Shown piece by piece: positions 1 through 11,815 of a stretch of 64,000 nt of DNA. How positions within the stretch are numbered: position 1 is the first letter of the stretch; every line of letters starts with the position of its first letter. The notes under the pieces were generated by a model. The model was not told the origin of the DNA and ran no database searches. It was given only the letters and a program-made list of their open reading frames with translations. The translations under genes and the position numbers were made by a program. Location: NCBI GenBank assembly GCA_936435175.1, contig OW386559.1, positions 12,822,264 to 12,886,263 on the forward strand. Reading direction: 5' to 3'. The DNA is from Glyphotaelius pellucidus. Its lineage: Eukaryota; Arthropoda; Insecta; Trichoptera; Limnephilidae.

Positions 1-270
1 GACCAGTGTTCACCACATTTGGAGATTTTGGAATATTTGCAAGGTATTTTTTTCTGGCAGAATATAGCGATCAGTCAGTGTTCAGGACATTTGGAGACCT
101 TCCCGTGTTTCTAGGATCCTGGAGAATTTACATCAATGGCATCCTATAAATTCTATTAAATCTAATTTAAAATGTTTTTTTCTGACAGATTAGCGACCAG
201 TTTCAAAACATTTGGAGACTCTACGATTCATGACTCTAGGATTTTGGAGTATTTCTTCCGATAGACTTAT
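1..270. repeat. Degenerate minisatellite-like repeats
   Basis: Three imperfect units share the core GACCAGT...ACATTTGGAGA, starting near 1, 70 and 188, each followed by a TTTTGG(A)GTAT-like and TTTTTTCTG-like section. The units have diverged and spacing is uneven. The array may extend to the left beyond the window. Confidence 0.5.
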
Positions 271-535
271 CTCAAAACCTCATTTCTACCCAAAGATATT
301 GAAATATGAGAGATGTGCTATAGGCAGTTTTTACTGGGTGAGACTGTGTTTCCTGGCGTTGCCGATATTGTTAACTAATACTACTGCACACCTTCAAAAA
401 TCAACTAAATGAACGAATTCTTTTCGTATTCAAACTATGCCCAAAAGGTAGTTTGCCGACGGTCGGGCGGTCATCAGAATATTTCTTGTATTTCAATATC
501 TTTGTTTCTACCATAACACACCCTATCATAACAGT
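255..535. mobile_element. MITE with 16-bp inverted repeats (copy 1 of 2)
   Basis: CAAAGATATTGAAATA at 291-306 is exactly inverted at 489-504, with about 180 bp between. The interior matches, in reverse orientation, the copy at 49141-49500, including a segment with TTAACTAATACTACTGCACACC. Superfamily not determined and outer boundaries approximate. Confidence 0.55.
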
Positions 536-999
536 CTCTCGTTCACGGTGAAAAAAATTCATTAAGCACAAAAATTAAAGAGAATTGTTTTTAATAATTT
601 TGCTGAGTGGGCATGAATACGTGCTATCTACGTAAAACGTAATTAAAAGATTAAATAATTAACGATCGTGCTATTTTTAAATGAATTGGGATATATTATC
701 TTTACACAAAGTCCAGCTTTAGTAGTAGTTTACAATAAGAAGAGACCAGAATAATGATATCATACTATAATATTAATGACAATTATTATTATTGTTATAA
801 TTTATTATTAATAAAATATTATTCATCAATTAACATGTGATGTTGTTTTCGAGATAATAAAACAACGTAATAAAGTCAACCGAGGAGGGGAAAACCGTGA
901 TAAAGTTTTGTTTGGTTATGTAAAAAGGTACAAAGTTATTTTAATTATTAAAATGTTATTAAAATTCGTGCCGATATTGGTCCTAAAAACATCACTAAC

Positions 1000-1605
1000 A
1001 ATAGGGTATTCATAAGCACTAATAAATACATACCCAGATATATAGACCCAACAGAAGTAAGAAAGCGCATCACAGCCGCTAACAACCCATACTTCGCGTT
1101 GCTGCCAGTGTTCAAATCCCGAAACGTCCATAGGAAAACCAAAATAACCCTGTATAAAACAATTATTAGAACGGACTTGGCCTATGATGTGAGGCGGGGA
1201 CCTTTGAAAGAAATTTACTTTACTTAGAATAATCCTAGGGGCGGTGCGAGATGGAGAGGCATGGAGAATCTGCCATAATAATGAACTCTATGACATCTAC
1301 CAAGCTCCCGGACTCTCTATCCATTTAAAGCTCCTAAGACCCAGATGGGCCGGACTTGTGCACCGAATGCCAAGCACACTAGTACCGAAGAAGGTTCTAA
1401 CAGGACACCCGGGAGGTAAACGAAAGGCGGGCAGACCTAGGCTGAGATGGGAGGATGATGTCAGGAAGGATGCAAGGGGATTACTCCATGTTGCAGATTG
1501 GAAGACGACGGTCGAGGACAGAGGGCGGTGGAGGCTTATCCTGAAGGAGGCCAAGGCTCGAAATGGGCTGTAGCGCAATTGAAGAAGAAGAATAAATACA
1601 TACAA
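1000..1605 (+). mobile_element. RTE-like non-LTR retrotransposon, C-terminal fragment
   Basis: Two frames carry a C-terminal non-LTR protein: first EVRKRITAANNPYFALLPVF then KSRNVHRKTKITLYKTIIR, and after a break LRPRWAGLVHRMPSTLVPKK with GRPRLRWEDDVRKDARGLL. This arrangement (YKTLIRP-type, then RLRWAGHV-type, then GRPRLRW) is typical of RTE-like elements of insects. The copy ends in a GAA-rich tail (1581-1595). 5'-truncated and inactive. Confidence 0.75.
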
Positions 1606-2935
1606 TCCTAATTTCTTATTGAATGTTTTAACGAAAGGAAAAGCAAATTTTACAATGAGAGGTACAGTACAGGGATTTGATTAGAATTTGTGATACGGGT
1701 TTTTAAAACCAGTGATGTACATTTAAAAATGTATTCTCTTAATTTTTGATTTTTGCAGCGTCCCGCGTAGCAGTCAAGTAAGCAGTCGAGTAAGCAATAA
1801 GCTTCACAGTTAGAATGTAAACGTCAAAACTGCAGATAATGTACGACGTGGAAGATAAAACAGAAAAACCAAGATGACGATATTGCGTCAGATTTTTACA
1901 TAACCAAAGATTATTAGAATAAATCATAAAAGAAAATTAACAATAAACTTAAATGTCATTTCCTTATTTTTACAGAGCAACACAAATGTTTTATTAATCA
2001 ATCAACTGAACAGAATTAAAGTTCAATATTATATACATAATAATTTTCTGAAACAGTAATCATGAAATAAAAATGCTAATTTAATTATATAGAACCCGTG
2101 CAGAAGAATGGAAGGTATTGTGCTAACATCGATTATTATTATTGAGAAATTATGTTACTACAATTCAGTTTCAGTGCCGGCAACCCGGGCGTTTATTTTA
2201 TTTACATTGATTTCTTTTACCCACCTCACTAGACAAAGTCTGTTCCGAGGCGGGTAAATAACATTTTGTATTTAGTAAAAAGATATGTATCAAGACACGG
2301 GCATAAAAAGGTAAAAATAATATAAAAAGACCGAATAAAAATATAAATAATATAAAAATATATGCATATACACACGTACATAACGTTGTTATATTAAATC
2401 TCTACATTTAAATTTTGTTATTTGATATATTTCCATAAAAATTATATACGTAATTTAAAATTCACATGGAAATGAATATAAATACAGTAGGTACATGGTA
2501 ATTATTAATAAAGAAAATATAAATACAGTGAGTACATGATAATTAATATTGTAAACAAGCAGTACCCTGCATATTTTGATATGTTTATCACTTCGTGAGG
2601 AAATTATGTGTAATGTGTCTATAATATGTATTTGTGTAAGTTATTTAGGATATTTCGAATATTTGTTCTTTCCTTTTCAGTCAACCATATTAAAAAAATT
2701 TTGAACGGCCACATCGAGTTATTTGGGGTAACGTAAGTTTTTGTTTGTATTAGGAAGATATTGAAAATATGTGGAGCCAGGTACGATTCATGCTTTTTTA
2801 CGAGGTTGATTTGATATAGGGAATTTGAAAGTGATTATTTAGTTTTGCAAGTGAAGTATGTATTGAGGTGATGTTTTGATACAGTTTTTATAGACAATCT
2901 TTCTTATGAATAGTTTATTTACGTTCATTAGATTC
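1606..2935. other. AT-rich stretch, no gene; one short repeat at 2170-2275
   Basis: No coding signal. The 2170-2275 portion (GCCGGCAACCCGGGCGTTTA and a CCACCTCACTAGAC...GTCTGTTC section) is the reverse complement of 8650-8765, the 3' end of a LINE, so it is a detached LINE tail. Nothing else recognisable. Confidence 0.5.
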
Positions 2936-2939
2936 GAAT

Positions 2940-3940
2940 TCTGAAAACCTCTGGGATAGACAATAAGGATAATCGGTACTCTTTATTGGAACCAGAAAAC
3001 AGCAGTAAAAGTAGAACAATGTCAAACAGACGAAGTAGAAATAAAGAAAGGCGTGCAACAGGGATGTGTTCTTTCACCTATGTTGTTCAACTTATATTCA
3101 GAAGAAATATTCAATGATGCTCTGCATGAAGCTACTCAAGGACTTGTTATAAATGGGAAGATTTTGAACAACCTGCGTTTTGCAGATCATACGGTACTTG
3201 TAACAAAAAAACATTGAGGAACTACAATTTTTGCTGGATCAAGTAGTGAAGACTTGTGAGAATTTTAGGTTAGAACTGAATACAACTAAAACAATATACA
3301 CATTACTGGAACGAAACTAGAGAAGGTAAAAAGTATTGTTTATTTGGGCTGCAATTTAAATGAAAGATGGGATCCTTCTGTTGAAATCAAATGCCGCATT
3401 GAGCAAGCTCGTGCAACCTCCGCAAGAAAAAGATGTTCTGCAGTCATGATCTCAATCTTGGATACTTGGATTACGAATGCGAATGGTCAGATGCTACGTG
3501 TTTTCGGTATTATTTTATGGAATGGAAGCATGGACGCTTACTGAAGAACTGATAAGGCGACTTGAGGCATTCGAGGTGTTGATCTACAGAAGAATACTCA
3601 AAATAAGCTGGATGGACAGTGTTACGAATGAAGATGTTATGGTTTGGATGAATAAAGAAAAATAAGTTATTAAAACAATAAAAATATGAAAACTTCAATA
3701 TATAGGACATGTGATGAGACATCCAGAGAAGTACGAGATCTTGCATCTCATAATGCAGGGAAAGATTGTCAGAAGTAGGGGCACTGGAAGAAAGAGAACA
3801 TCATGGCTGAAAAACCTGACAGTGTTTTGGCCAGTCTACTGTAGAGCTGTAGTAAACAAAGTCCGCATAGATAGCCAACGTCCGTTGAACGGACAGGGCA
3901 CGAGAAGATGTTATTTAAGTCTACTTGTAACTTTCATATC
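2940..3940 (+). mobile_element. RTE-like LINE remnant with broken reverse transcriptase
   Basis: Frames encode VQQGCVLSPMLFNLYSEEIF, then LRFADHTVLV in place of the FADDTVL catalytic box, then CYVFSVLFYGMEAWTLTEEL with RRLEAFEVLIYRRILKISWM, then IGHVMRHPEKYEILHLIMQG and TGRKRTSWLKNL. The second catalytic aspartate reads His and several frameshifts and stops occur, so the copy is dead. The final part recurs at 12092-12240. Confidence 0.75.
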
Positions 3941-3974
3941 GTGCAGTTGAACTATCACTACGTGCAGTTACTTT

Positions 3975-5400
3975 CGTGCAGTTGAATCTACTACGCCTGG
4001 GAAAGTATTGCCAACTGCATGTGCAACTATGTGCAAGCGAGTATCTAAATGACTCAGTCCTGATATTGTTGTCGCAATTAAAAATAATTTTAGATCCAGT
4101 AGTTCTTGTTGATATGTGGACGGTAAATAAGCTTAATAAATATATGCATATCGATACGGTTGATCATGGGATACTACTAAAGAAGCTAGAACACCTAGGC
4201 ATAGTAGGCACTCCCCTGAAGTTACTGTGTAGCTACCTCTCTAACCGACACTGTCAGACCTTTGTTGGAAAAGGGACAAGCAGCATGGGAACGATAAAAT
4301 GTGGCGTGCCTCAGGGCTCCGTACTTGGACCATTACTATTTTTAATATATATAAATGATATTGCTAAATGGGGACTTAAGGGTACAATACAACTCTATGC
4401 AGATGATACAGTGATTCTTTATCACAATAATGATTTAAACGAACTTGAAAAGGAAATGGAAAGGGATATAGCTTGCCTGGCAAACTGGCTGCGACTAAAC
4501 AAACTTAGCCTAAACATAAAAAAAACACATTACATACTGTTTGCAAATAAAAAAAAATGTAACTCTTAATATAAGTCTTGATAATAACCGCCTTGAAAGG
4601 GCTGATGTTACAAAATATCTTGGCCTTTTCATTGATTCACAACTCACATGGAATCACCAATTTAAACATGTTCTATCCAAAATTACTCCTATAACTGGTG
4701 TTTTATATAGACTTCGCGGGTTACTTCCTCCCTCTCTATTAAAATCGATTTACCATGCTATGATTCACTCACATCTAATATATCTCGCCGGAATCTGGGG
4801 ATTTGCTACAAAAAAAATGATTTCAGAAGTCCAAGTCGTCCAAAATAGAGCCCTGCGAAATATTTTCAGTCTACCTTGGGACACACATGTCAAAGACATC
4901 TACAGAAACACCCAAATACTTCCTTTTAATACCATTCCCACTTTTGAAATAACTAAAACTATATTACAAGTAATTCAACACTCGGCACATTCCAACACTA
5001 CACTCTATTACAATTGCGACGTACACCAACACAACACAAGAAATCACAACAAACTTCATATACCAAAAATCAAATCAACAAAATATGGACTAAGATCCCT
5101 AGAATACATAGCTCACACAAAATATAATCAACTACCCAACGAGATCAAACGTGCAAGTCAATGTAAAAAGACCCAAACTAACATGCTCAAACTTCATCTT
5201 ATTAATGACTATCTGAAATAATAATGTTGTGTATGTCCCCGTCATATGTCCATTTAATACATACAGCTATATGTTTCATGTAATGCGTATCATTCCCGCA
5301 ATGAGTTTATTAACTCCTGGGAGTACAATGCTTTATATAATATACTATATTCTGTATTGTATACTTTTGATAAATAAATAAATAAAAATAAAATAAATAA
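3975..5400 (+). mobile_element. 5'-truncated LINE (CR1/Jockey-type RT), one frameshift
   Basis: Two overlapping frames, 3976-4569 and 4541-5221, form one reverse transcriptase tail. They contain DTVDHGILLKKLEHLGI, GVPQGSVLGPLLFLIYINDI, YADDTVILY and LRLNKLSLNIKKTHYILF, then after a +1/-1 shift in an A-run DVTKYLGLFIDSQLTWN, SIYHAMIHSHLIYLAGIWG and YNQLPNEIKRA. The YADD box is intact. The 3' end carries AAATA-type repeats (5368-5402). Only one shift and few other lesions suggest a fairly recent copy. Confidence 0.8.
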
Positions 5401-5404
5401 ATCA

Positions 5405-6345
5405 GGGCTCTCTATAATACATATTTTTTTATTTATTTATTAACATTTAAAACCTGCTAAACTACTTATGTAGTTTGTCAGCAGGTACACGGTGACAACA
5501 TTTTATGGAATATCATGATGATTTTAAAATGGTGTACATTATGATGTTGACGAATAAATTAACAATTATACAAATTGGTTAGTTACAAATGATATAAATA
5601 CTTTAGCAGTATAAGCAAATACAATTCAATGTAATATGAACAAAAAATGAATACAATCGACAAGTACTTAGTTTAAAATATACGAGGTATTACAAAATTA
5701 CATATAATGACTTTTTATTTCCTTAGAATTGGGATTCCAGTTAGGAATACAAGGGTTACAGTAGGACATCAATATAAATCATCAGTTTCTAATAGCCATT
5801 TCCTTAGATTATATTTGACTTTAGCAGTAAACGCGTTACTATTTTTGATTGTCTTTGGTAGTTTATTAAATATTTTGGGTACAATATAGTTTAGGGTCCT
5901 TTCGCCATATTTATTGGTACATTTCGGCACCGCCAATCTTTCATTTTGAGTGAATCTTGTGTTATGTTTATGGTAAACTCTTTCCCCATCCAAGGAATCG
6001 GACAATATAACATGTTGACTTACAATATTATAAAACAATAATCCTCTGACCCCCTTGTAAATTAATTTAGTGTCGCTTCTGTGTGCGTTGGTATATCTAT
6101 GGATTGACAATTTTGTAATAGAGTTTTGCAATGTTTGGATATAACTTATATTAGTTTTACAAGAGTGTCCCCAAGAAGTTATTCCATAACGGATAGTGGA
6201 TTCAGCCAGAGATATGTAGATTACCATTAACATTTTAAAATAAACTTGCAGAGAAAAAATCGGTTCTATATTTGAAACTCGAACACTGACGTTGAATTTG
6301 CCCAGTTTACAAATTGATAAAAAAAACGTAGTCATAATATTACGT
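5405..6345 (-). mobile_element. LINE C-terminal remnant
   Basis: A long minus-strand frame (6335-5769) encodes YFKMLMVIYISLAESTIRYG, then QTLQNSITKLSIHRYTNAHR and HNTRFTQNERLAVPKCTNKY with IFNKLPKTIKN, the C-terminus of a CR1/Jockey-type ORF2. A 3' UTR and an ATAAATAAATAA tail follow down to about 5417. Tail-to-tail with the LINE at 3975-5400. Confidence 0.72.
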
Positions 6346-6824
6346 GTAGTGCTTACGCCAAATGTACATGTGTACAGTGTAGAATGGACTTTGGAGTCCG
6401 TAGAATAACGTACGATCGCAGAATTAGGGTCACGCGTTCACCAAATCAGCTGTTCAATTTATTGCTAGTTTGATAATGCTTCTCGTAAACCGATACCAAA
6501 GAAAAAATATTATGCGTGCATTCAATAGGTACTTAATACTTTCGGACATTTACATCATCCATCAAGACTTCGCACTTTATTACAATAAAAATCGAATGCA
6601 GTTCACACGCGGTAGAAGTGAAACCATCACATTAACTTACACACATCTCAACCAATAAGAGCCTTGAAAAGTGAGCTCATAATCAAAGCGTTCAATGCGG
6701 TAAGGTTTCACTTTATCTCATTCTCTCGCAGGCTAAATCCTATAGATGTATTTGTCTCTTTTTAGTGTCGTTTCCGTTTCATTGAGTTTCAAATCACAAC
6801 GGTGCTAAAGAATTTTCGCTTCAA
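6346..6824. other. No recognisable feature
   Basis: Short plus-strand frames only; no homology, splice context or repeat relationship noticed. Confidence 0.4.
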
Positions 6825-7123
6825 AATTGGGCGTCTTTTTGAAAGGAAGTTCTGGGAAGGAAAGGGGTATAGGGGTGGGTAGGAATCTGGGGGTCAGTGT
6901 GTCCAGAAGTGACGGACGTATGAATCCATCCCTCCCACCGCGGTGCCAGGCGATGTTCCAAGAGAGTACGGCTGGAGAAGTCAAAGGGACTCTCTCAACC
7001 ATTCTCTCCCGATCCGGTCTGCCATGCAGCGGGTGGGCAGACGCATCTGCCGCCAAGCCGGACAAACCTCACCCCATGAACCCGGGCACCCCTGCCAAGT
7101 CATCAAACGTAGCGAACCACTAT

Positions 7124-7125
<2 letters not shown>
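6825..7125 (-). mobile_element. SINE-like element, truncated, followed by (AT)n
   Basis: Shares the internal block of copies at 20640, 21060, 21835, 26160, 26365, 34255 and 53285, including GGATCGGGAGAGA on the opposite strand and TGGGTAGGAATCTGGG. The LINE-derived tail is missing on the left side; the right end runs into an (AT)n tract at 7125-7156. Confidence 0.6.

Positions 7126-7156
<31 letters not shown>
7125..7156. repeat. (AT)n microsatellite
   Basis: About 15 uninterrupted TA dinucleotides directly after the SINE-like copy. Confidence 0.9.
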
Positions 7157-7159
<3 letters not shown>

Positions 7160-7344
7160 TAGTTTTATCCTTGATGCATTTGAATGCTTCATATGATTTA
7201 TACTTTTGTTATTCGGCGGTACGTCCCCTCTTCAGGATCATTTAGTTAAGTTTTGTGAAAGTAGGTATTACGACAACACATTCTATATAAGCATGTCAGG
7301 GGGCCAAATGTCGGGGGATCAACTGTCATTTTATTATTTTTTTT

Positions 7345-8105
7345 TTATATTAACTCCACACAGGAGGCCCTGAGGGAAATAATTTATCTCAGGGCCTATG
7401 TCATCTTTGAAGATGCTGTGTGGAGGGTGCTGTTGAGGAGAGGAAGGAGTGAACATGGGTCTTGAAGAGACCCATGTTGTAGGAGGGAGGAAACACAGAA
7501 GCCGGCAAATCGTTCCACAGCCGGGCTGTTGAACTCAAGAACGAGTCGTAGAAACGACCCGTTCTCATGTGACTAATGTCAACCGTGTACAAATGTTGAG
7601 CGCGTGTTTCCCGACTATGCACCGGTGCCGAGGGGATCAGTGACGCTAGCATCACTCGGAGCATCTTCCATTGTAATACCGGTAGAACAAGGACAGCATT
7701 CCCACCTGACGCCTGTGCTCTAAAGATTGCAGTCCATTTGTTAAGTTAGGAGAATCTATCAAACGGACCGCCCGTTTCTGCACAGAGTCGAGGGTTTTTT
7801 TCAGGTATTTTGGGACTCCAGACCAGAGGTGGCTGCCAAATTCAACCGTGGGGCGCACTTGCGATTTGTACAGGGTTAGCAGTTGTGTACTATTAAAGTA
7901 TCTGCGGGCTCTGTACAGTACGCCCAGTTTCTGAGAGGCTAACTTAACTCTGGCCTCGATGGAGCCCCCGTACCTGAGCTGGTCACTTAGAGTTACACCA
8001 AGCATATCAATGGAAGGCCTGTTCGGAAGATTGCTTCCGTTGAAGGAGACTAGATTATCATTCCGATCCCTTTTAGACGTAATCAGACATGATTGGGTCT
8101 TTGAA
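7345..8105 (-). mobile_element. CR1/Jockey-type LINE 3' part with hairpin tail
   Basis: Minus-strand frames encode LGVTLSDQLRYGGSIEARVK, LYKSQVRPTVEFGSHLWSGV and VQKRAVRLIDSPNL (8005-7652), then after a shift ISHMRTGRFYDSFLSSTARL and WNDLPASVFPP (7664-7401). The 3' UTR contains an inverted GGCCCTGAG...CTCAGGGCC pair around 7361-7395 and ends GTGTGGAGTTAATAT plus A-rich tail at about 7330. The same tail terminates the SINE-like elements. Confidence 0.8.
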
Positions 8106-8169
8106 ACATGTCATGGAACCATATTAATATAGTAAATAGAGAAATATTATAAATATATATTACTTTATA

Positions 8170-8195
8170 CGTAAAGATATCTATCTATCTATCTA
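8170..8195. repeat. (ATCT)n microsatellite
   Basis: Five or so ATCT units directly before the next LINE tail. Confidence 0.85.
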
Positions 8196-8775
8196 TTAAC
8201 TTTGCCAAAAAGCACGAATCCTACCTCGCACCTCTCATTTACAACACATTCCTAAAAGAAACCATTTTTTGCTTGAATCAAAAAAACCTAAAAGGGTTCT
8301 ATAAATATTTCAACACTTGGTTACTACACAAAAAAAGGGAATGCATCACCAAGTTACTAATAATCCCATCTTAGTCTAATCCTGACTCTCTATTTGCATA
8401 TATGCGATATTTAAATTTTTAGAGATTTATGCTTTCTTATTAATATTGCTTATGTTTTACCCATGTCTAGTTTAATACTTTATATTATTTTGTTGAAATG
8501 TTATTGTTTTTAGATGCTAGCTAAACTCTTAAATTTAATAAAACTGAATACTGCATGCATGCGTATACGTTTGTGTATGTATGTTATGTTTGTGTGTACG
8601 TGTTTATAGGATTAATATGTTTTTATATGCTAATTGTGTATTAATATGTTCATGCACGCATATTTATGTACCCGTCTCAGAACAGACATCGTCTAGTGAG
8701 ACGGGTTACAGACTTTTCTTGTATTATATTGTTACTGTAATAAACGCCCGGGTTGCCGGCAATTAAAAAAAAAAA
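8195..8775 (+). mobile_element. LINE 3' end (second family) with poly(A)
   Basis: Encodes FAKKHESYLAPLIYNTFLKE and GFYKYFNTWLLHKKRECITK, the last residues of a LINE ORF, then a long AT-rich 3' UTR ending GTAATAAACGCCCGGGTTGC followed by an A-run at 8763-8776. The tail is repeated in reverse at 2170-2275. Confidence 0.65.
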
Positions 8776-8949
8776 ATTAACATCCGTAATAGATATTTGA
8801 TGAATTTCTTTTACGAATACGAGCTATTTTATTAATTTGTTTTGTAAATTATAAATCGATTTAACATGATTTTAGAGACGACTTTGGCAATTATTTGGAG
8901 TTCATAATAATATTTTTTTTAAATAATTTTGTCCTAATTATACTATATA

Positions 8950-9075
8950 AATGCCAGGGTTGAGAAGATTTAAATCACTTGAATTAAATCGGTGATTTAA
9001 ATCGCGATTACAATCAAGTGATTATATTTTTTTTTAAATCAACGATATAAATCTTTTTTTTTTACTTCAACCAAA
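8950..9075. repeat. ATTTAAATC-rich repeat (copy 1 of 3)
   Basis: Starts CCAGGGTTGA and is made of AAATC/GATTT-containing words, like the copies at 11665-11815 and 14475-14665. Boundaries approximate. Confidence 0.5.
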
Positions 9076-9149
9076 TCACCCGAATAAAGTGTCAAGGGAC
9101 TTCCCCGGCATAAACTATGACGCGCACACACGTGTAATATACAAACTAT

Positions 9150-9354
9150 GGTTCCATGCCAACTGGGAATAATGTCAACTCAACACCTCCTTTAAAAGTC
9201 CTTAAAATCTATGAAAAAAATAATTTTAAAATAGCCGATAACCCTAACCTAACATAACCTATTTAACCAATTTTTTGGATATATTTTTTTATCACTCTAA
9301 ATGACTTATCTGAGATGTTTCTGAGTTGGTTTCATTCCGAGTTGGCCGGTCACC
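9150..9354. mobile_element. MITE with 9-bp target duplication (copy 1)
   Basis: The ends are imperfect inverted repeats: GGTTCCATGCCAACTGGGAA on the left and GGTGACCGGCCAACTCGGAA reading in from the right. It is flanked on both sides by ACAAACTAT (9141-9149 and 9355-9363). The 9-bp duplication suggests a Mutator-like superfamily. No coding capacity. Confidence 0.8.
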
Positions 9355-9439
9355 ACAAACTATAACTGTATATAGTCTACACATTTATAGCATTGCACGT
9401 GTGTGCGTGTGTTAGTTCGGTGAATAGTATTCAATTCAA

Positions 9440-10425
9440 TTCAATTTCAATTCTTTTCAATTTAATTAATTTTAAAAACATAACAAAATTAAAATTTCAA
9501 AGCGTTCTTAAAAGAGAAAAAAATATTTTTTAGATAAGTTGATTGCAATTTAAACATGAATGAAGCACAGTTGGACTAACAACAACAAAGCTTGCCGTCT
9601 AAATTGTGCTTTATTTATGTTAAACATATCGATATTCGAAATGATTCTATTTAACAAGACAGCTAGCTGCTCTCCCGACTGACATGACCATTGGCAAATT
9701 AGTTCTGCAAACCGGGAGATAAAACAGTCTATGCTGTCAGTGACGGAGATAACCATCGGGAACATAGAAACTAATGCTCTCCATGATAGTCGTATTTGAA
9801 CCATCCACGAACCAGTCTGAAGAAATGTGTTACAGTGAGCACATCCCTTCTGACCCGTAGATGGTTCGTACCGATCACGCCCAAGAGACAGTCGTTAGGG
9901 TAGAGCCACGGGTTAGCCATACTCCCGCAGGTAGAGAAATCTCAGAAATTTCTTCCCAAGATGAGGGAATACTTCACTTGGGGTGGGCTCCAAACCACCG
10001 ATCCTTTCTCAAGCCTACCCCTAACCAAAGCATTGTATAGTACTAAGAGAACCCGGGTGTCTCTGAAATTTCTCGCAGTGCATAGGACAAAGCCCAGCAT
10101 TCTCAGTGAAGTTACTACACGTCATTAGGATATGAGCATGAAAAGTCAAGCTACTATCAAACACAATACCAAGATCTTTCATAGTGGAGACACGTTTTAA
10201 AATTCGGGCTCTCATAGTATCCCGGTAAAACCAAGTATGACACGCCCTAGTGAAAGAAAGAATGAAACATTTAGAGATATTGAATCCAATCTGATTCCGT
10301 TTACTCCAGTCAAAAATTCTATCAATGTCCGATTGGAGTAGAATTCGGTCCTCTAAAGTTTGTATTTCCAAGAAAAGTTTTAAGTCATCAGCGAAAAGAA
10401 GTGACCTGAATGCAGAATAATTTCC
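9440..10425 (-). mobile_element. LINE remnant with FADD reverse transcriptase box
   Basis: On the minus strand, LLFADDLKLFLEIQTLEDRI, then LQSDIDRIFDWSKRNQIGFN and TMKDLGIVFDSSLTFHAHI, are recognisable reverse transcriptase motifs, followed by the C-terminal part and 3' UTR (QALLLLVQLCFIHV near 9560). A related 3' UTR is at 41570-41720. Several stops; inactive. Confidence 0.7.
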
Positions 10426-10824
10426 ATTATATCATTAATAAAAATCGAAAAGAATATTATTACTCGTTTGTACGCCAAAGTTGAGCCTTTCACTGGAGTA
10501 TTTTTAGGTCGATAAACAAGTCGTACAGAAAAGCGCACCTACTGATTGGTGGTAAATTAGCAATATATAATATGAATATCCGCTGGGATCGAAAGAATGT
10601 TTTCGGCATTCAATTTGATGCACAGTTAAATAAGAAAATAGATTAGGCAATGAGAAGGCGGCCACATTAGTCTTCGTTTTGAAAAGACTAAATTTGAACA
10701 AATCACAAAACCAATATAAACAAGATATCCAAATGGTTTAATTTCATTACTTTTAAGTCTTTTTAATTTTCTTAGTTGTGATTTTTTTTAATAAGCAAAT
10801 TCTATTGCTAGTGTTAAAAAAATA

Positions 10825-11024
10825 GGTTCCATGCCAACTGGGAATAATTTCAACTCAACACCTCCTTGAAAAGTCATTAAAATCTATGAAAAAAATTATT
10901 TTAAATTAGCCGTTAACCCTAACCTAACCTATTTAAGCAATTTTTTATATGTATTTTTTTATCACTCTAAATGACTTATCTGAGATGGTTCTGAGTTGGT
11001 TTCATTCCGAGTTGGCCGGTCACC
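10825..11024. mobile_element. MITE with 9-bp target duplication (copy 2)
   Basis: About 92% identical by eye to 9150-9354, same orientation, same inverted ends. It has its own distinct 9-bp duplication AAAAAAATA (10816-10824 and 11025-11033), proving an independent insertion and fixing the element's boundaries. Confidence 0.8.
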
Positions 11025-11455
11025 AAAAAAATAATCTCTCCAAGCACATTTCCTAATGCAGGTAGGTTGAAAGAAATTTTTTTTTTCTTCAAAATAGGCA
11101 TATTTACTTTGGGGTGTCATCATTAATTATTATTGACTTATTATCCTGACGAAGAAAACATAGTTTTCGAAACATGTTGATATTGTTAATAAAATAGTGG
11201 TGTTATACAAAGGTATTTGTTTTTCATTAAATGAAAGAAATTTCTTTAAAAGATAAAACCCTACCTTTTGTGCTCTTTTTTTTGTTATGTTGTGTTAATT
11301 TGTGTTGTTTAAAATGTTTGTACGCAGTAAAATGTTAAATAAATAAAAATAATCACATTTTGGAAAGGCTGGTATATTGATTTTGAAATGTATAAATTAA
11401 TAATTAAAATGAACAATAAAAACATTGGATATGTTTTTAGATTTTCATGGCCAAA

Positions 11456-11660
11456 AGTAATTTTGTTATTTGTTTTTGGGGTGTTATGCCGTGTTGCGCT
11501 ACCTCCTTCTTTGGCCAACGTTTCGGACAGTGTTACAGTGCCCATCATCACACACATCTGCCCTGGTAATGGACACTGTAACGCTATCCGAAACGTTGGC
11601 TAAAGAAGGAGGTAGCGCAACACGGCATAACACCCCAAAAACCAATAACGAAAATAAAAA
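11456..11660. mobile_element. Palindromic fold-back element
   Basis: Two arms of about 80 bp, 11461-11540 and 11572-11650, are inverted copies with about five mismatches (for example GCCGTGTTGCGCTACCTCCT in the left arm). The spacer is about 30 bp. AATAAAAACATTG occurs at 11415-11427 and 11653-11665 and might be a 13-bp target duplication, but the left copy is separated from the arm by about 33 bp. Confidence 0.65.
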
Positions 11661-11664
11661 CATT

Positions 11665-11815
11665 GTTTTTTTTTTTAACATAGACCGATTTCCGAGTTAA
11701 AATAGACGAAATATTTAAAAAATCTGATTTAAATTAAATAAATCCGTTTTAAATAAAATAAATCCGATTTTCATGATTTAAAAAAAAATCATGATTTTGA
11801 TCAACCTTGGTAAAT
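11665..11815 (-). repeat. ATTTAAATC-rich repeat (copy 2 of 3)
   Basis: Reverse complement of 14475-14665, sharing the TAACATAGACCGA and AATAGACGAAAT end and the AATCATGATTTT-like opposite end. It abuts the fold-back element. Confidence 0.6.

Noticed and set aside
4541..5221. Second independent LINE
   Set aside because: It is the frameshifted continuation of the 3976-4569 reverse transcriptase; the frames overlap in an A-run.
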